Below, piece by piece: positions 1-8,587 of a stretch of DNA of 64,000 nt. A model generated the notes under the pieces. The model was given only the letters and a program-made list of their open reading frames with translations, searched no databases and was not told the DNA's origin. A program made the position numbers and the translations under genes. The stretch is from Bacteroidia bacterium (lineage in GTDB: Bacteria; Bacteroidota; Bacteroidia; Cytophagales; Cyclobacteriaceae), in assembly GCA_030432655.1 (NCBI GenBank), contig JAUILA010000007.1, forward strand, positions 62,001 to 126,000, written 5' to 3'. The stretch's first letter is position 1. Every line of letters begins with the position of its first letter.

Positions 1-1348
1 TAAGCTGACTGATCACAATGAAAGTCGCCATAACCAGGGCGCCGGAGACAGCAAACTGGAATATGACCAGACCGCGACGCAGATTGACCCCTTTACGGGT
101 CCCTCCGATTTTTGTTTTGAGCACTTCTGCCGGCTGATACCCGGAGAGAATACGGGAAGGATAGAATCCGGCAAAAAAAGTTATCAGAATGATCAGGACA
201 CTCATTCCAATGAGCATTGGCGGGGTGAGAAGTGAACTCAATTCATAGTGTTTACCCATCAAATCATTGAAAAACGGCAGCAAGAGATCAATAAATAGCG
301 CTACAAGACAAAAGGAAATAACCGTCACAACAAATACTTCCACCTGGAACTGCCAGAAAACCGCACTCCGGGAAGAACCGACAATTTTTCTCATCCCCAC
401 CTCGCGCGCCCTGTATACCGACCGGGCCGTTGACAGATTAATGTAATTGATACAGGCAAGGATGAGGACAAAAAGCGCAATGGCACTTACCAGGTACACC
501 TGGTCGATTGAGCCGTCGGGTCCGAATCCGTTGGCAAAATCCGATCGCAGATAAATGTCATTAAGCGGGATCAGTCCGACCGACAGGTCGACGCCAAATT
601 GATCCAGCATATCCCCGACTCTTTCGCGGTACAATTCAGCGGCTTTCGCTGACAGGTCCTCGACGGAAGCATTCTCCCGCAACAACAAATAGTTGCGTAC
701 ATTAAAATTTCCCCAGCCTTCAGCATATGAGAAATCTGAACTCAGCCGTTCAAAAGTGGCAAAGGACACCAATCCTTCAAACTGAATATGAGAATGACCA
801 GGCACGTTTTCAATTACCCCGGTCACTTCAAATTCCAGGCTGTCACGAATAAGAAGCGTTTGTCCCAGCGCTTTTCCTTCAGGAAAGTACGCATCCCTGA
901 GATCACGGGTAAGCACAATTGTAAAGGGTTTGGCCAGAGCCTCAACCGGATCACCTTCAATAAAATCAAAACTGAAAATTCGGAAAAATTCATTGTCCGC
1001 ATAGAACATTTCATGTTCGTGTCGCTTGTTTTCGTGGAAAATCATCATTGACGGACCGGTGCGCCGGGTATAGGTGGTGCTCTCGACTTCCGGATATTCC
1101 TCTGCCAGGATCCTGGCCACCGGCCAGCTGTTGGTTTCCATTCCGCCACCTTCTGTGTTGACGGTAACTATTTTATAAATCCTGTCCTTTTTATCGTGGA
1201 AATTATCAAAGGACAATTCATCCAGGACAAACAGCAATATCAGGACAGAAACCGTCAGTCCGAGAGCCAGTCCTGCCACATTGATGATTGAGTATATCTT
1301 AAACCTCCAAAGGTTTCGCAACGCGATTTTTATATAATTTCGGATCAT
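1..1348 (-). CDS. MacB/FtsX-type ABC transporter permease, C-terminus off the window
   Basis: The gene reads from ATG at 1348 for 449 codons and runs off the left edge, so roughly the last 40-50% is missing (family members are about 800 residues). It begins MIRNYIKIALRNL, followed by a hydrophobic segment, a large periplasmic MacB_PCD-like region and then FtsX-type membrane helices. The motif REVGMRKIVGSS at about 370-410 is typical of Bacteroidota FtsX permeases. Such proteins work in the inner membrane with a separate ATPase in export or mechanotransmission; no ATPase gene is visible here. A perfect 16-bp palindrome lies about 100 bp upstream, between this gene and mscS. Confidence 0.88.
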   Translation of the reverse strand, partial: MIRNYIKIALRNLWRFKIYSIINVAGLALGLTVSVLILLFVLDELSFDNFHDKKDRIYKIVTVNTEGGGMETNSWPVARILAEEYPEVESTTYTRRTGPSMMIFHENKRHEHEMFYADNEFFRIFSFDFIEGDPVEALAKPFTIVLTRDLRDAYFPEGKALGQTLLIRDSLEFEVTGVIENVPGHSHIQFEGLVSFATFERLSSDFSYAEGWGNFNVRNYLLLRENASVEDLSAKAAELYRERVGDMLDQFGVDLSVGLIPLNDIYLRSDFANGFGPDGSIDQVYLVSAIALFVLILACINYINLSTARSVYRAREVGMRKIVGSSRSAVFWQFQVEVFVVTVISFCLVALFIDLLLPFFNDLMGKHYELSSLLTPPMLIGMSVLIILITFFAGFYPSRILSGYQPAEVLKTKIGGTRKGVNLRRGLVIFQFAVSGALVMATFIVISQL

Positions 1349-1450
1349 AACAGAAGATGAATCGAATAGAATGCCAGATGGTTATAAAGCCAATTTTACA
1401 CAATCTGACCCATTCCTGATGTAAACCAGTGTCCATTCACACTCCATCGA

Positions 1451-1466
1451 TGTCCGCATGCGGACA
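1451..1466. promoter_or_regulatory. Perfect 16-bp palindrome, candidate operator
   Basis: TGTCCGCATGCGGACA is its own reverse complement. It sits in the divergent region between the permease gene (start 1348, minus) and mscS (start 1544, plus). A perfect palindrome of this length suggests a site for a dimeric activator or repressor. A degenerate half-site (TGTCC) occurs about 20 bp to the left. Which gene it controls cannot be told from the sequence. Confidence 0.5.
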
Positions 1467-1543
1467 CTTTTGATCTTTGGTTTTTTGGTGACCACCTGTT
1501 ACAATCCATTTTTTTGGTTAATTTTCGTGCATTCACAATTCCT

Positions 1544-2473
1544 ATGGATATCAACCTGGTAGAATGGATTGAAGAGCACTGGATGATAAGGCCGGTGATC
1601 CAGTACAAGATTTTTTACAGTGTACTTGTGATCCTGGTCCTGTCAGGACTACGGTATATTGCCAATAAGCTAATCTACCGCACCGTCAATGATGTAAAAG
1701 TCAGGTATCAGTGGCGAAACGGCATCAAGAATACCGTCTATGTGCTGACGATTGTGATCATCCTGACTATCTGGATGGAGAATATTGATTCGCTGGCCAC
1801 CTTCCTGGGACTGGTAAGTGCGGGTCTGGCCATTGCCCTGCAAACACCAATCGTTAACCTGGCCGGCTACCTCTTCATCATAATTCGCAAACCATTTGAA
1901 GTAGGTGACCGGATCCAGATCGGCGAGCATGCCGGTGATGTGATTGATATCCGGTTTTTCCAGTTTACAATCAACGAAATAGGCAACTGGGTAGATGCAG
2001 ACCAAAGTACAGGCAGGATTATTCATATTCCGAACGGACAGGTTTTCAGGATCAGCCAGGCCAACTATAACCAGGGGTTCAGTCACCTCTGGCATGAGAT
2101 TGGCGTGATGGTCACATTTGAAAGTGACTGGCAAAAGGCTAAATCAATTCTGGAAGAAATTATCAACAAGCACGCAGACCAGCTATCGGAACGTGCTGAG
2201 CAGAAATTACTGGAAGCTTCCAAGAAATTTCTCATTTTTTACAGTCAGCTCACCCCATTTATATACATTAAAGTGAAGGACAGTGGTGTAATGCTTACTA
2301 TCCGCTACCTGACCCTGCCTAAGCGTAAACGAATAACCGAACACAAGATCTGGGAAGATATCCTGAATCGATTTGCCCGGGAAGACGATGTTGATTTTGC
2401 CTATCCTACACAACGTATTTACTACAACCTGAAAGAAGGTAAACCCGGCACCAAACCACCTGGTGAAACCTAA
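1544..2473 (+). CDS. MscS-family mechanosensitive ion channel
   Basis: A 309-residue inner-membrane channel predicted to open under membrane tension and release solutes on hypo-osmotic shock. Three hydrophobic segments lie in the first 110 residues. The third is the pore-lining MscS helix, rich in Gly and Ala (FLGLVSAGLAIALQTP). The beta-domain follows, with the signature KPFEVGDRIQIGEHAGDV, and then a soluble C-terminal alpha/beta domain. I chose ATG 1544; an in-frame TTG at 1514 would add ten polar residues. It is transcribed alone, divergent from the FtsX permease. The length is typical of short MscS proteins. Confidence 0.92.
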   Translation: MDINLVEWIEEHWMIRPVIQYKIFYSVLVILVLSGLRYIANKLIYRTVNDVKVRYQWRNGIKNTVYVLTIVIILTIWMENIDSLATFLGLVSAGLAIALQTPIVNLAGYLFIIIRKPFEVGDRIQIGEHAGDVIDIRFFQFTINEIGNWVDADQSTGRIIHIPNGQVFRISQANYNQGFSHLWHEIGVMVTFESDWQKAKSILEEIINKHADQLSERAEQKLLEASKKFLIFYSQLTPFIYIKVKDSGVMLTIRYLTLPKRKRITEHKIWEDILNRFAREDDVDFAYPTQRIYYNLKEGKPGTKPPGET

Positions 2474-2553
2474 TTCAGCCTTTGCAATTCAGCCCTTACC
2501 CGTTGTTTGGGCTGAAAAGATCTGTTCTCTATAGAAACGAAACGCGTGGGTAT

Positions 2554-2580
2554 AAAAAAACCGGTAATTGCTTACCGGTT
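2554..2580 (-). terminator. Rho-independent terminator
   Basis: A perfect 9-bp stem AACCGGTAA / TTACCGGTT with a 4-nt loop. Read on the minus strand it is followed by a run of seven T, so it ends the M28 peptidase transcript. On the plus strand it may also help stop mscS transcription, but the T run is poor there. Confidence 0.85.
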
Positions 2581-2603
2581 CTTACTACATGTTTGCTGTT
2601 GAA

Positions 2604-4160
2604 TTAATCCTCTGAATCCAGTCCGCCTCTCCGGTTTGGCGATCTCGTCTCAGGCCAGCTGTATTTTTCGCCTGTCCTGGGATTCACTGGCAGCACACTC
2701 TTTTCCCGGGAAGTATGTTCCGGATCCTCCGATGCCATGTATGTCAGGATCGCCGTCAGTATGGCGTTATTACGTACATCATCAAATACGATCTTGTCAT
2801 ATGTATCCAGGTTGGTATGCCAGGTATAATTCCAGTAACTCCAGCTTAATGAACTTAGTGAAAATGCGGGGGCTCCCGCAGCAACAAACGAAGCATAATC
2901 CGAACCTCCACCACCCGGCCGGCCGGGGAAACTGGTTTCGATGTGACGGCTTATATCCCTGGGAACAGCGTCCAGCCATCGCCCGATATAGTCGTACGAA
3001 TGCAGGAATCCCTGACCACTGATATTTACCACACGACCCGTTCCGTTATCCTGGTTAAATAAGGCCTGCAGGTTGGCCACAATTTCCGGATGGTCCTCCA
3101 CATAGGCGCGTGATCCATTAAGACCTTGCTCTTCGCTTCCCCAGTGTCCGGCAATGATCGTCCGCTTTGGATTAGGGTACACCTCCTTCAGAATGCGCAT
3201 GGCCTCCATCATTACCATGGTACCTGTACCATTGTCGGTCGCGCCGGTGGCCCCGTCCCAGGAATCAAAATGGGCGGATAAAATAATGTATTCATCAGGT
3301 TTTTCAGTGCCTGGAATTGTCGCGATCGTATTGAAGGTAGGCTGAGGACCCAGGTCCTTCGATTCAGCAACTACTCTGATCTCAGGCTTATCACCATATT
3401 CAGCCATTCTCCATAGCATTCCGTAATCCTCAAGAGACAGGTCAATAGTCGGTATTTCTTTGGTTGAGGCACCGAATATCTTATTGGCACCGAATCCGCG
3501 CGACCAGTAACTCATGATGATTCCGGCAGCACCTGCTTCTTCCAGTGCAACCGGCAATGAACGGCGTCCGTAGCCGGTCTTTGCGGTTCGCTCTCTCCAG
3601 GCACTGTTCATTGCATCCCGCTCTTCCTTCATTTTTTCAAATGATTCTTCGGTAGCAAATTCTTCCCAGTTCTCATCCGGACGGCCTGTCGGCTGGGGCA
3701 TGGAGATCATTACAAATTTATCCTTGACATTGGGCAGCCAGGATGCGAACGCCGCCGAATCAGTTACATCAGGCAGGGCGATAACCTCGGCCGTAACCCC
3801 TTTTTTTCCAGTACCCGGACTCCAGGCAAGCATCATTCCATTCAGTGTCCGTACCCGTGGTGAGATCAGGTCAATATGGGTTATTCCCCTCTCCCAGCCT
3901 CGCCATTCTCCCCATTGCTGGTTTTCGGCGTCAATTCCCCATTCTTTGTACTGGTTAACCGCCCAGTCATGGGCATTTTTCATTTCCGGAGTGCCAACCA
4001 GTCTCGGTCCGACCACGTCCATCAGTTCATGCGCCAGACGTTCAAGCTGTGATTGCTGAGTTGCCTCCTTCACGATCGCTTCCACAACCTGATCCTGGTC
4101 CTGAGCAAGGACCGGAACAGTTACAATTGCTAATAAAAATATGATTAGTCTTCTCTTCAT
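2604..4160 (-). CDS. Secreted M28-family zinc aminopeptidase
   Basis: A 518-residue exported peptidase predicted to remove N-terminal amino acids from peptides in the periplasm or outside the cell. ATG 4160 gives a clean signal peptide (MKRRLIIFLLAIVTVPVLAQ); the reading frame extends further upstream without one. A PA-like insert lies in the first half, then the M28 catalytic core: HFDSWDGATGATDNGTG (first His and bridging Asp), the catalytic and metal Glu pair in GSEEQGLNGS, and a C-terminal WHTNLDTYD with the last His ligand. A close relative is encoded at 25211-26770. It is monocistronic and ends at a strong terminator. Confidence 0.93.
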   Translation of the reverse strand: MKRRLIIFLLAIVTVPVLAQDQDQVVEAIVKEATQQSQLERLAHELMDVVGPRLVGTPEMKNAHDWAVNQYKEWGIDAENQQWGEWRGWERGITHIDLISPRVRTLNGMMLAWSPGTGKKGVTAEVIALPDVTDSAAFASWLPNVKDKFVMISMPQPTGRPDENWEEFATEESFEKMKEERDAMNSAWRERTAKTGYGRRSLPVALEEAGAAGIIMSYWSRGFGANKIFGASTKEIPTIDLSLEDYGMLWRMAEYGDKPEIRVVAESKDLGPQPTFNTIATIPGTEKPDEYIILSAHFDSWDGATGATDNGTGTMVMMEAMRILKEVYPNPKRTIIAGHWGSEEQGLNGSRAYVEDHPEIVANLQALFNQDNGTGRVVNISGQGFLHSYDYIGRWLDAVPRDISRHIETSFPGRPGGGGSDYASFVAAGAPAFSLSSLSWSYWNYTWHTNLDTYDKIVFDDVRNNAILTAILTYMASEDPEHTSREKSVLPVNPRTGEKYSWPETRSPNRRGGLDSED

Positions 4161-4287
4161 AACAGGTTGATTTAACATGATGGGCGTAAAGTAAACCATC
4201 ATATTGTTCTGTGATAATACTATTACATAAGTGGTCATTTAAAAAAATTTCAGGTTTACTGAAACTAAGGTGCGTATATTTCCGTTC

Positions 4288-4303
4288 AGTTGTATATACA
4301 TCT
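4288..4303. promoter_or_regulatory. Putative MarR operator, copy 1 (upstream of marR)
   Basis: AGTTGTATATACATCT contains the perfect palindrome TGTATATACA (4291-4300). It lies 5 nt before the marR start codon. A copy with one mismatch precedes the next gene at 4758. The pairing of a palindrome with a MarR-family gene suggests autoregulation. Confidence 0.65.
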
Positions 4304-4308
4304 ATATT

Positions 4309-4746
4309 ATGAAAGATCCGAAATCATTAGAAAACAACTTACTTTTCCTGGCCGGAGAAGTGACCAGAAAGGTGAATAATGAGATCAAAGCTGCTTTCCG
4401 GGGAGCAGGTTACGACATAACAGTCGAGCAGTTTTCCATACTTGCAGTACTCTGGTACGAGGAAGGCATTAACCAGCAATTCCTGGCCGACCATCTCGAC
4501 CGGGACAAAACTACCATCACCAGAGTCGTTAAAAACATGGAAAAGAGCAATCTGCTGGTCCGGGTGCCGGATCAGGCAGATAAGCGCAACAATCTGATCT
4601 ACCTGACCAGCAAGGGAAAGGAGCTTCAGAATGACCTGATCCTGCTATCAGGTAAGACCTATGTTCAGGCGCTGGGCAATCTGCCTGAGGACAACTTAAA
4701 CCAGGCGATTTCCCTGTTTCAGAAAATTCTAAATAATCTGAAATAA
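4309..4746 (+). CDS. MarR-family transcriptional regulator
   Basis: A 145-residue winged-helix dimer protein that would bind palindromic operators and often responds to small phenolic or oxidising ligands. The body shows the MarR pattern: helix 1-2 dimerisation segment (residues 5-40), recognition helices around QQFLADHLDRDKTTITRVVKNME, and the wing LLVRVPDQADKRNNLIYLTSKGK. ATG 4309 was chosen because it fits the family N-terminus (MKDPKSLENN). It precedes a membrane protein gene by 40 nt, and both genes carry the same operator-like box just upstream of their starts. The box suggests autoregulation and co-regulation. Confidence 0.92.
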   Translation: MKDPKSLENNLLFLAGEVTRKVNNEIKAAFRGAGYDITVEQFSILAVLWYEEGINQQFLADHLDRDKTTITRVVKNMEKSNLLVRVPDQADKRNNLIYLTSKGKELQNDLILLSGKTYVQALGNLPEDNLNQAISLFQKILNNLK

Positions 4747-4757
4747 TTTAATTTATT

Positions 4758-4773
4758 AGTTGCATATACATCT
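4758..4773. promoter_or_regulatory. Putative MarR operator, copy 2 (upstream of membrane protein)
   Basis: AGTTGCATATACATCT differs from copy 1 (4288-4303) at one base and lies 13 nt before the ATG at 4787. Because it lies between the two genes, the membrane protein could have its own MarR-controlled promoter in addition to read-through. Confidence 0.6.
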
Positions 4774-4786
4774 TAATTCAATTGTC

Positions 4787-5707
4787 ATGATACGCTCATC
4801 TCTCCGTTATCTCCTGTTAACCGTAATATATCTTGTCACCTGGCTTGCCGGCGTGACCACCGGTATTACTTTACTGACTCCGGCCTCAGCGCCGGCCTCC
4901 GGCTCTGAGTCTGCCTTTGACCCGATGCTGTTGGTGGTGGCAGCATTACATACCCTGGTCCTGGTTATATATCTTCGCCACACGGACCTGCGAGGCTGGC
5001 GAATGGTGCTCAGGCTGGCAGCCATTTCATTCGGTCTTACCTTCCTGATCACCCAGGTGGAATCGTTATGGTTTATCAATCCGTTGAATATGGAAAAAGG
5101 AATGGTCTACGGTCTCATGGCCGGTGGATTGGCATCCTCTCTCATCTTTGCCTGGGCAGCGGTACGTATTATTCCTGCCCGGAAGGAAGTGCGCATGTTG
5201 CAGCCGGCGGGTATCGCGGCGAACCGGAAAAGTATTCTCCTTCTACTCTTCCTGATCGTAATTGCCTGGCCGGCGCTTTACTTTCTTGCAGGGTATTACA
5301 TTGCCTGGCAGTCCCCTGAGCTACGGGAGTATTACAGTTCGACCGTTGAAATGAAATCTTTCCTGGAAATGATGGAAATCAATATCCTGGAAGGTCTCTA
5401 CACGTTCCAGGTATTGAGGTCACTGATCTGGCTGGCCCTGGCGTACATTATTCTCCGTCCGCTCGATCCGGCAACAGTTGTAACCAAAATGATACTTACG
5501 GGATCCTTATTTGCCGTGCTTGGTAGCAGTCAGCTGTTGCTGGAGAATCCCATTATGCCTGACACCATCAGAATTGTTCACCTGATAGAAACTGCGGTAT
5601 CCACCTTTATCTGGGGGGCTATCCTGGGGTATAGTTACGACAAGGTTGTTACTCATAACGTAACCAGCCTGTCCGCAGAGGGCAGCCAACTTCCGAATTC
5701 GTACTAG
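4787..5707 (+). CDS. Multi-pass membrane protein of unknown function, linked to marR
   Basis: A 306-residue protein with about seven hydrophobic segments and an early helix beginning MIRSSLRYLLLTVIYLV. I do not recognise the family. No transporter signature or catalytic motif is obvious. It is the likely target of the adjacent MarR regulator, because the same 16-bp box precedes both starts. It could be a small-molecule resistance or sensor protein, but nothing in the sequence proves that. ATG 4787 was preferred over an upstream in-frame TTG that falls inside the box. Its stop codon overlaps the stop of the convergent GH31 gene within a shared CTAG. Confidence 0.75.
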   Translation: MIRSSLRYLLLTVIYLVTWLAGVTTGITLLTPASAPASGSESAFDPMLLVVAALHTLVLVIYLRHTDLRGWRMVLRLAAISFGLTFLITQVESLWFINPLNMEKGMVYGLMAGGLASSLIFAWAAVRIIPARKEVRMLQPAGIAANRKSILLLLFLIVIAWPALYFLAGYYIAWQSPELREYYSSTVEMKSFLEMMEINILEGLYTFQVLRSLIWLALAYIILRPLDPATVVTKMILTGSLFAVLGSSQLLLENPIMPDTIRIVHLIETAVSTFIWGAILGYSYDKVVTHNVTSLSAEGSQLPNSY

Positions 5708-8526
5708 AAACTTACAGTTATTGCCTGTCCGTTGTACAGAACTTCCTCGCCGGTTTCAGGAAGTTCTTCCAGCGTAACCGGATTCTCCGGGGAAGCCACC
5801 ACGACCCGGAAGGTGCGTTCATCAAGCATCCCTTCGAATGCACCTTCCCTTTCTCCTATCGTCAGGGTTGAACCGGCATCGTCCCAGCTGAGGGGAATGG
5901 TGCTGAATTCACCTTTTTCATAGCCATAGGAAGTACCGTCATCCTCATATATGTCGAATGTCCCGTCGGCTCCTGAAAATATAACAAGGGTAATCGGGTC
6001 TGCAGGTTTCTGGGTGACAAATTCGATCTCAGGACCTGTCGGGAGAATGGAACCTTCTTTCACAAAAACCGGCATACTTTCATAGGGTGCATCCGCCTCG
6101 ATGGTTTGTCCGCCTTCCAGGTATTCTCCGCTAAGCCCGCTGTACCAGCCGATTCCTGCGGGCAGGTATACCTGCCGTTCCCTGGCCTTATATTCCGTAA
6201 CGGGATTTATCAGGAGCGACGGACCAAACATAAACTGATCCCCTACCTCCCAGGTGTTTTCATCATCTGAAAAATCCATGGCCAGTCCGCGCATTATGGT
6301 ATAGTCCTTATGATGCGTCCATCCGGCCAGGCTGTAAATGTACGGCATCAGCCGGTATCGCAGCTTATTATATTTCAGCATCGAGGAATAGGCAGGATGG
6401 CCCTCTGGAGCAATATTCCAGATCTCACGGAACGGATATTGGCCATGTACCCTGAAAAGCGGGGCAAAGGCTCCAAACTGATACCAACGTGCATTCAGTT
6501 CACGCCACTCCTCCATATCCTTGCTCCCTTCCTGTGCATTTTCATATCGCTTTTCCACACAAAAGCCACCTATGTCCATTGTCCAGTAGGGAAGTCCGGC
6601 CATCGCAAAATTAAGCCCGGCCGTAATCTGGGCTTCCATATCCTCCCACCGGGTTCCGATATCTCCGCTCCAGGTAACGGCCCCGTACCGCTGAATCCCT
6701 GCAAATCCTGATCGCGTCAGAATGAATACACGCTCATCAGGGTTCTCTTCCCGCTGGCCATCGTAAATTCCCTTGGCATTCATGAGTGCATAGGCATTGA
6801 AGTATTGTTCCGCCGGACCCAGAGCGGTCGGGTCCATCAGGTCTTTGCGGTATTCGATACTTGCATTGGAGAGTATATCCGGCTCGGTGGCATCCAGCCA
6901 CCAGGCATCAAATCCTTTGGTGTACAGGTGCTCCCTGATCTGTTCCCAGAATAATTGCCTCGCATCCGGATGATAGGCATCATAAAATGACCCGATATAG
7001 CCCGGATAGATCCAGTCGCGGATACTGTCTTCAGCCGCCTGCTTATACATCCAGCCATTGTCATTGAACTCCTTATAGTGATCCGTGGTAATGTAAAATT
7101 TTGGCCATACAGACACCATAATCTGTGCGTTGGCCTCATGAACCTGGTCAATCATTCCTGAGGCATCAGGAAACCGATCCAGATCAAATTCATGGCTGCC
7201 CCACTTATCCACCGGCCAGTATGACCAGTCAAGCACAATGTTATCCAGCGGAATTTTACGCTCCCTGAATTCACTCAGCACATCGAGCAATTCTTCCTGG
7301 GTTTTGTAACGTTCACGGCTTTGCCAGAAACCCATTGACCATTTTGGCATAACCTGTGCTTTGCCGGTCAGTTTGCGGTACTGGCTGATGACCCCGTCCA
7401 TCGAGTCATCATACAGGAAGTAATACCGCATTTCATTGCCCATCTCTGATGAAAACGTAACATCATCGGGATTATAGATATCTGTGGGGGTATGTACTTT
7501 CAGGCCGATATACGACGTTCCTCCGTCCGGCACCCATTCCATTTTGATATGACGTTTCTCCCCCTGGGCCAGCTCCACATCAAATTTGGCAACCGACGGA
7601 TTCCAGGCAGTTCTCCAGTGATAGAATTGAAGTTCGCCATCCACCCACACTTTCGTATATCCTGCATAGTAACAAAGGAAATGATACAAACCAGGTGTTT
7701 CAGAGGAAATATCTCCTTCCCAGGTAATCAATGCGTTGTTGAAATTCACATTATCAGGAAACCGGCTGATCGTCTCCAGGTTTTCATAATCGACTATGGA
7801 TTCAGTGCGCTTTACAGTCACCTCATTGTTGTCCTTATTGAGGTACGTTGCGGTCAATCCACCAGGGTTCCCGTCGGCATCAAACAGGTCCAGCGCCTCC
7901 AGATTTTCATAAGGCCGTGGGTCGCCAAAACGGCTCAGGGAATAATTGTCCCACAATATCCCGTAGTTCTGTGTAGATACAATGACCGGGACCGAAACCT
8001 TTGTGTTATATTGAAACAGCTCTTCACTTTTTCCTTTGTAATTCATTTCATGCGCCTGGTGCTGACCCAATCCGTAGAGCGCCTCGTTTTCCGGGGTATT
8101 AAATTTTTGCATCAATGCGTAGCCCGAAGTACCCTCAACCTCCCTGGCTGTAAACTGACGGCCATCCTCGGCCTCTGCAACGATCTGACTTCCATCCGGT
8201 TTGTAAAAACTTACCCGTCCGTCTGCCCGGTTGATTTTTACCGTAAGCGATACAGTACTTACGGTCACCTCATCCTCGTTTTCTGCAGTGGTAAAATCAA
8301 CCTCCGGTAATCCCGTAATATCCACCAGGCTCTCGTCTTCTGTAAACGCAGAATCCGGGGTGGATTCCACCTTAATTATACCATCTGAAAGAACAGTGAC
8401 TCTTGTGAGCAGTTGATTCTCATCAGACCTGACAACGACCTGATTGCCTTGCCTTGGCAGGTTGGTTTCAGTAGTACAGCCAATAAAAACGGATACAGCC
8501 AGAATTGCCGTAAGGATTCTTTTCAT
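5704..8526 (-). CDS. GH31 alpha-glycosidase (alpha-xylosidase-like) lipoprotein with PA14 insert
   Basis: A 940-residue exo-glycosidase predicted to release alpha-linked glucose or xylose from oligosaccharides at the cell surface or in the periplasm. The N-terminus is a lipoprotein signal ending in VFIGC. An N-terminal beta-sandwich follows, then a PA14-like insert (about residues 240-370, with VDGELQFYHWR), as seen in some alpha-xylosidases. The GH31 barrel carries the nucleophile Asp545 in WWLDATEPD and the acid/base Asp622 in TWSGDI, and C-terminal beta-domains end the protein. It lies 61 bp downstream of the GH88 gene on the same strand, so co-transcription is likely. Substrate specificity is inferred only from the PA14 layout. 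Confidence 0.93.
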   Translation of the reverse strand: MKRILTAILAVSVFIGCTTETNLPRQGNQVVVRSDENQLLTRVTVLSDGIIKVESTPDSAFTEDESLVDITGLPEVDFTTAENEDEVTVSTVSLTVKINRADGRVSFYKPDGSQIVAEAEDGRQFTAREVEGTSGYALMQKFNTPENEALYGLGQHQAHEMNYKGKSEELFQYNTKVSVPVIVSTQNYGILWDNYSLSRFGDPRPYENLEALDLFDADGNPGGLTATYLNKDNNEVTVKRTESIVDYENLETISRFPDNVNFNNALITWEGDISSETPGLYHFLCYYAGYTKVWVDGELQFYHWRTAWNPSVAKFDVELAQGEKRHIKMEWVPDGGTSYIGLKVHTPTDIYNPDDVTFSSEMGNEMRYYFLYDDSMDGVISQYRKLTGKAQVMPKWSMGFWQSRERYKTQEELLDVLSEFRERKIPLDNIVLDWSYWPVDKWGSHEFDLDRFPDASGMIDQVHEANAQIMVSVWPKFYITTDHYKEFNDNGWMYKQAAEDSIRDWIYPGYIGSFYDAYHPDARQLFWEQIREHLYTKGFDAWWLDATEPDILSNASIEYRKDLMDPTALGPAEQYFNAYALMNAKGIYDGQREENPDERVFILTRSGFAGIQRYGAVTWSGDIGTRWEDMEAQITAGLNFAMAGLPYWTMDIGGFCVEKRYENAQEGSKDMEEWRELNARWYQFGAFAPLFRVHGQYPFREIWNIAPEGHPAYSSMLKYNKLRYRLMPYIYSLAGWTHHKDYTIMRGLAMDFSDDENTWEVGDQFMFGPSLLINPVTEYKARERQVYLPAGIGWYSGLSGEYLEGGQTIEADAPYESMPVFVKEGSILPTGPEIEFVTQKPADPITLVIFSGADGTFDIYEDDGTSYGYEKGEFSTIPLSWDDAGSTLTIGEREGAFEGMLDERTFRVVVASPENPVTLEELPETGEEVLYNGQAITVSF

Positions 8527-8587
8527 GATTTTCTCTTTTGTAAGTTGAAATAACTTATTTCTGAATGATTCTCAAAACCGGCAGCTG

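Noticed and set aside
1349-1400. A sigma-54 promoter for the FtsX permease
   Set aside because: TGGCA is present but the -12 element is poor, so it was not listed as a feature.
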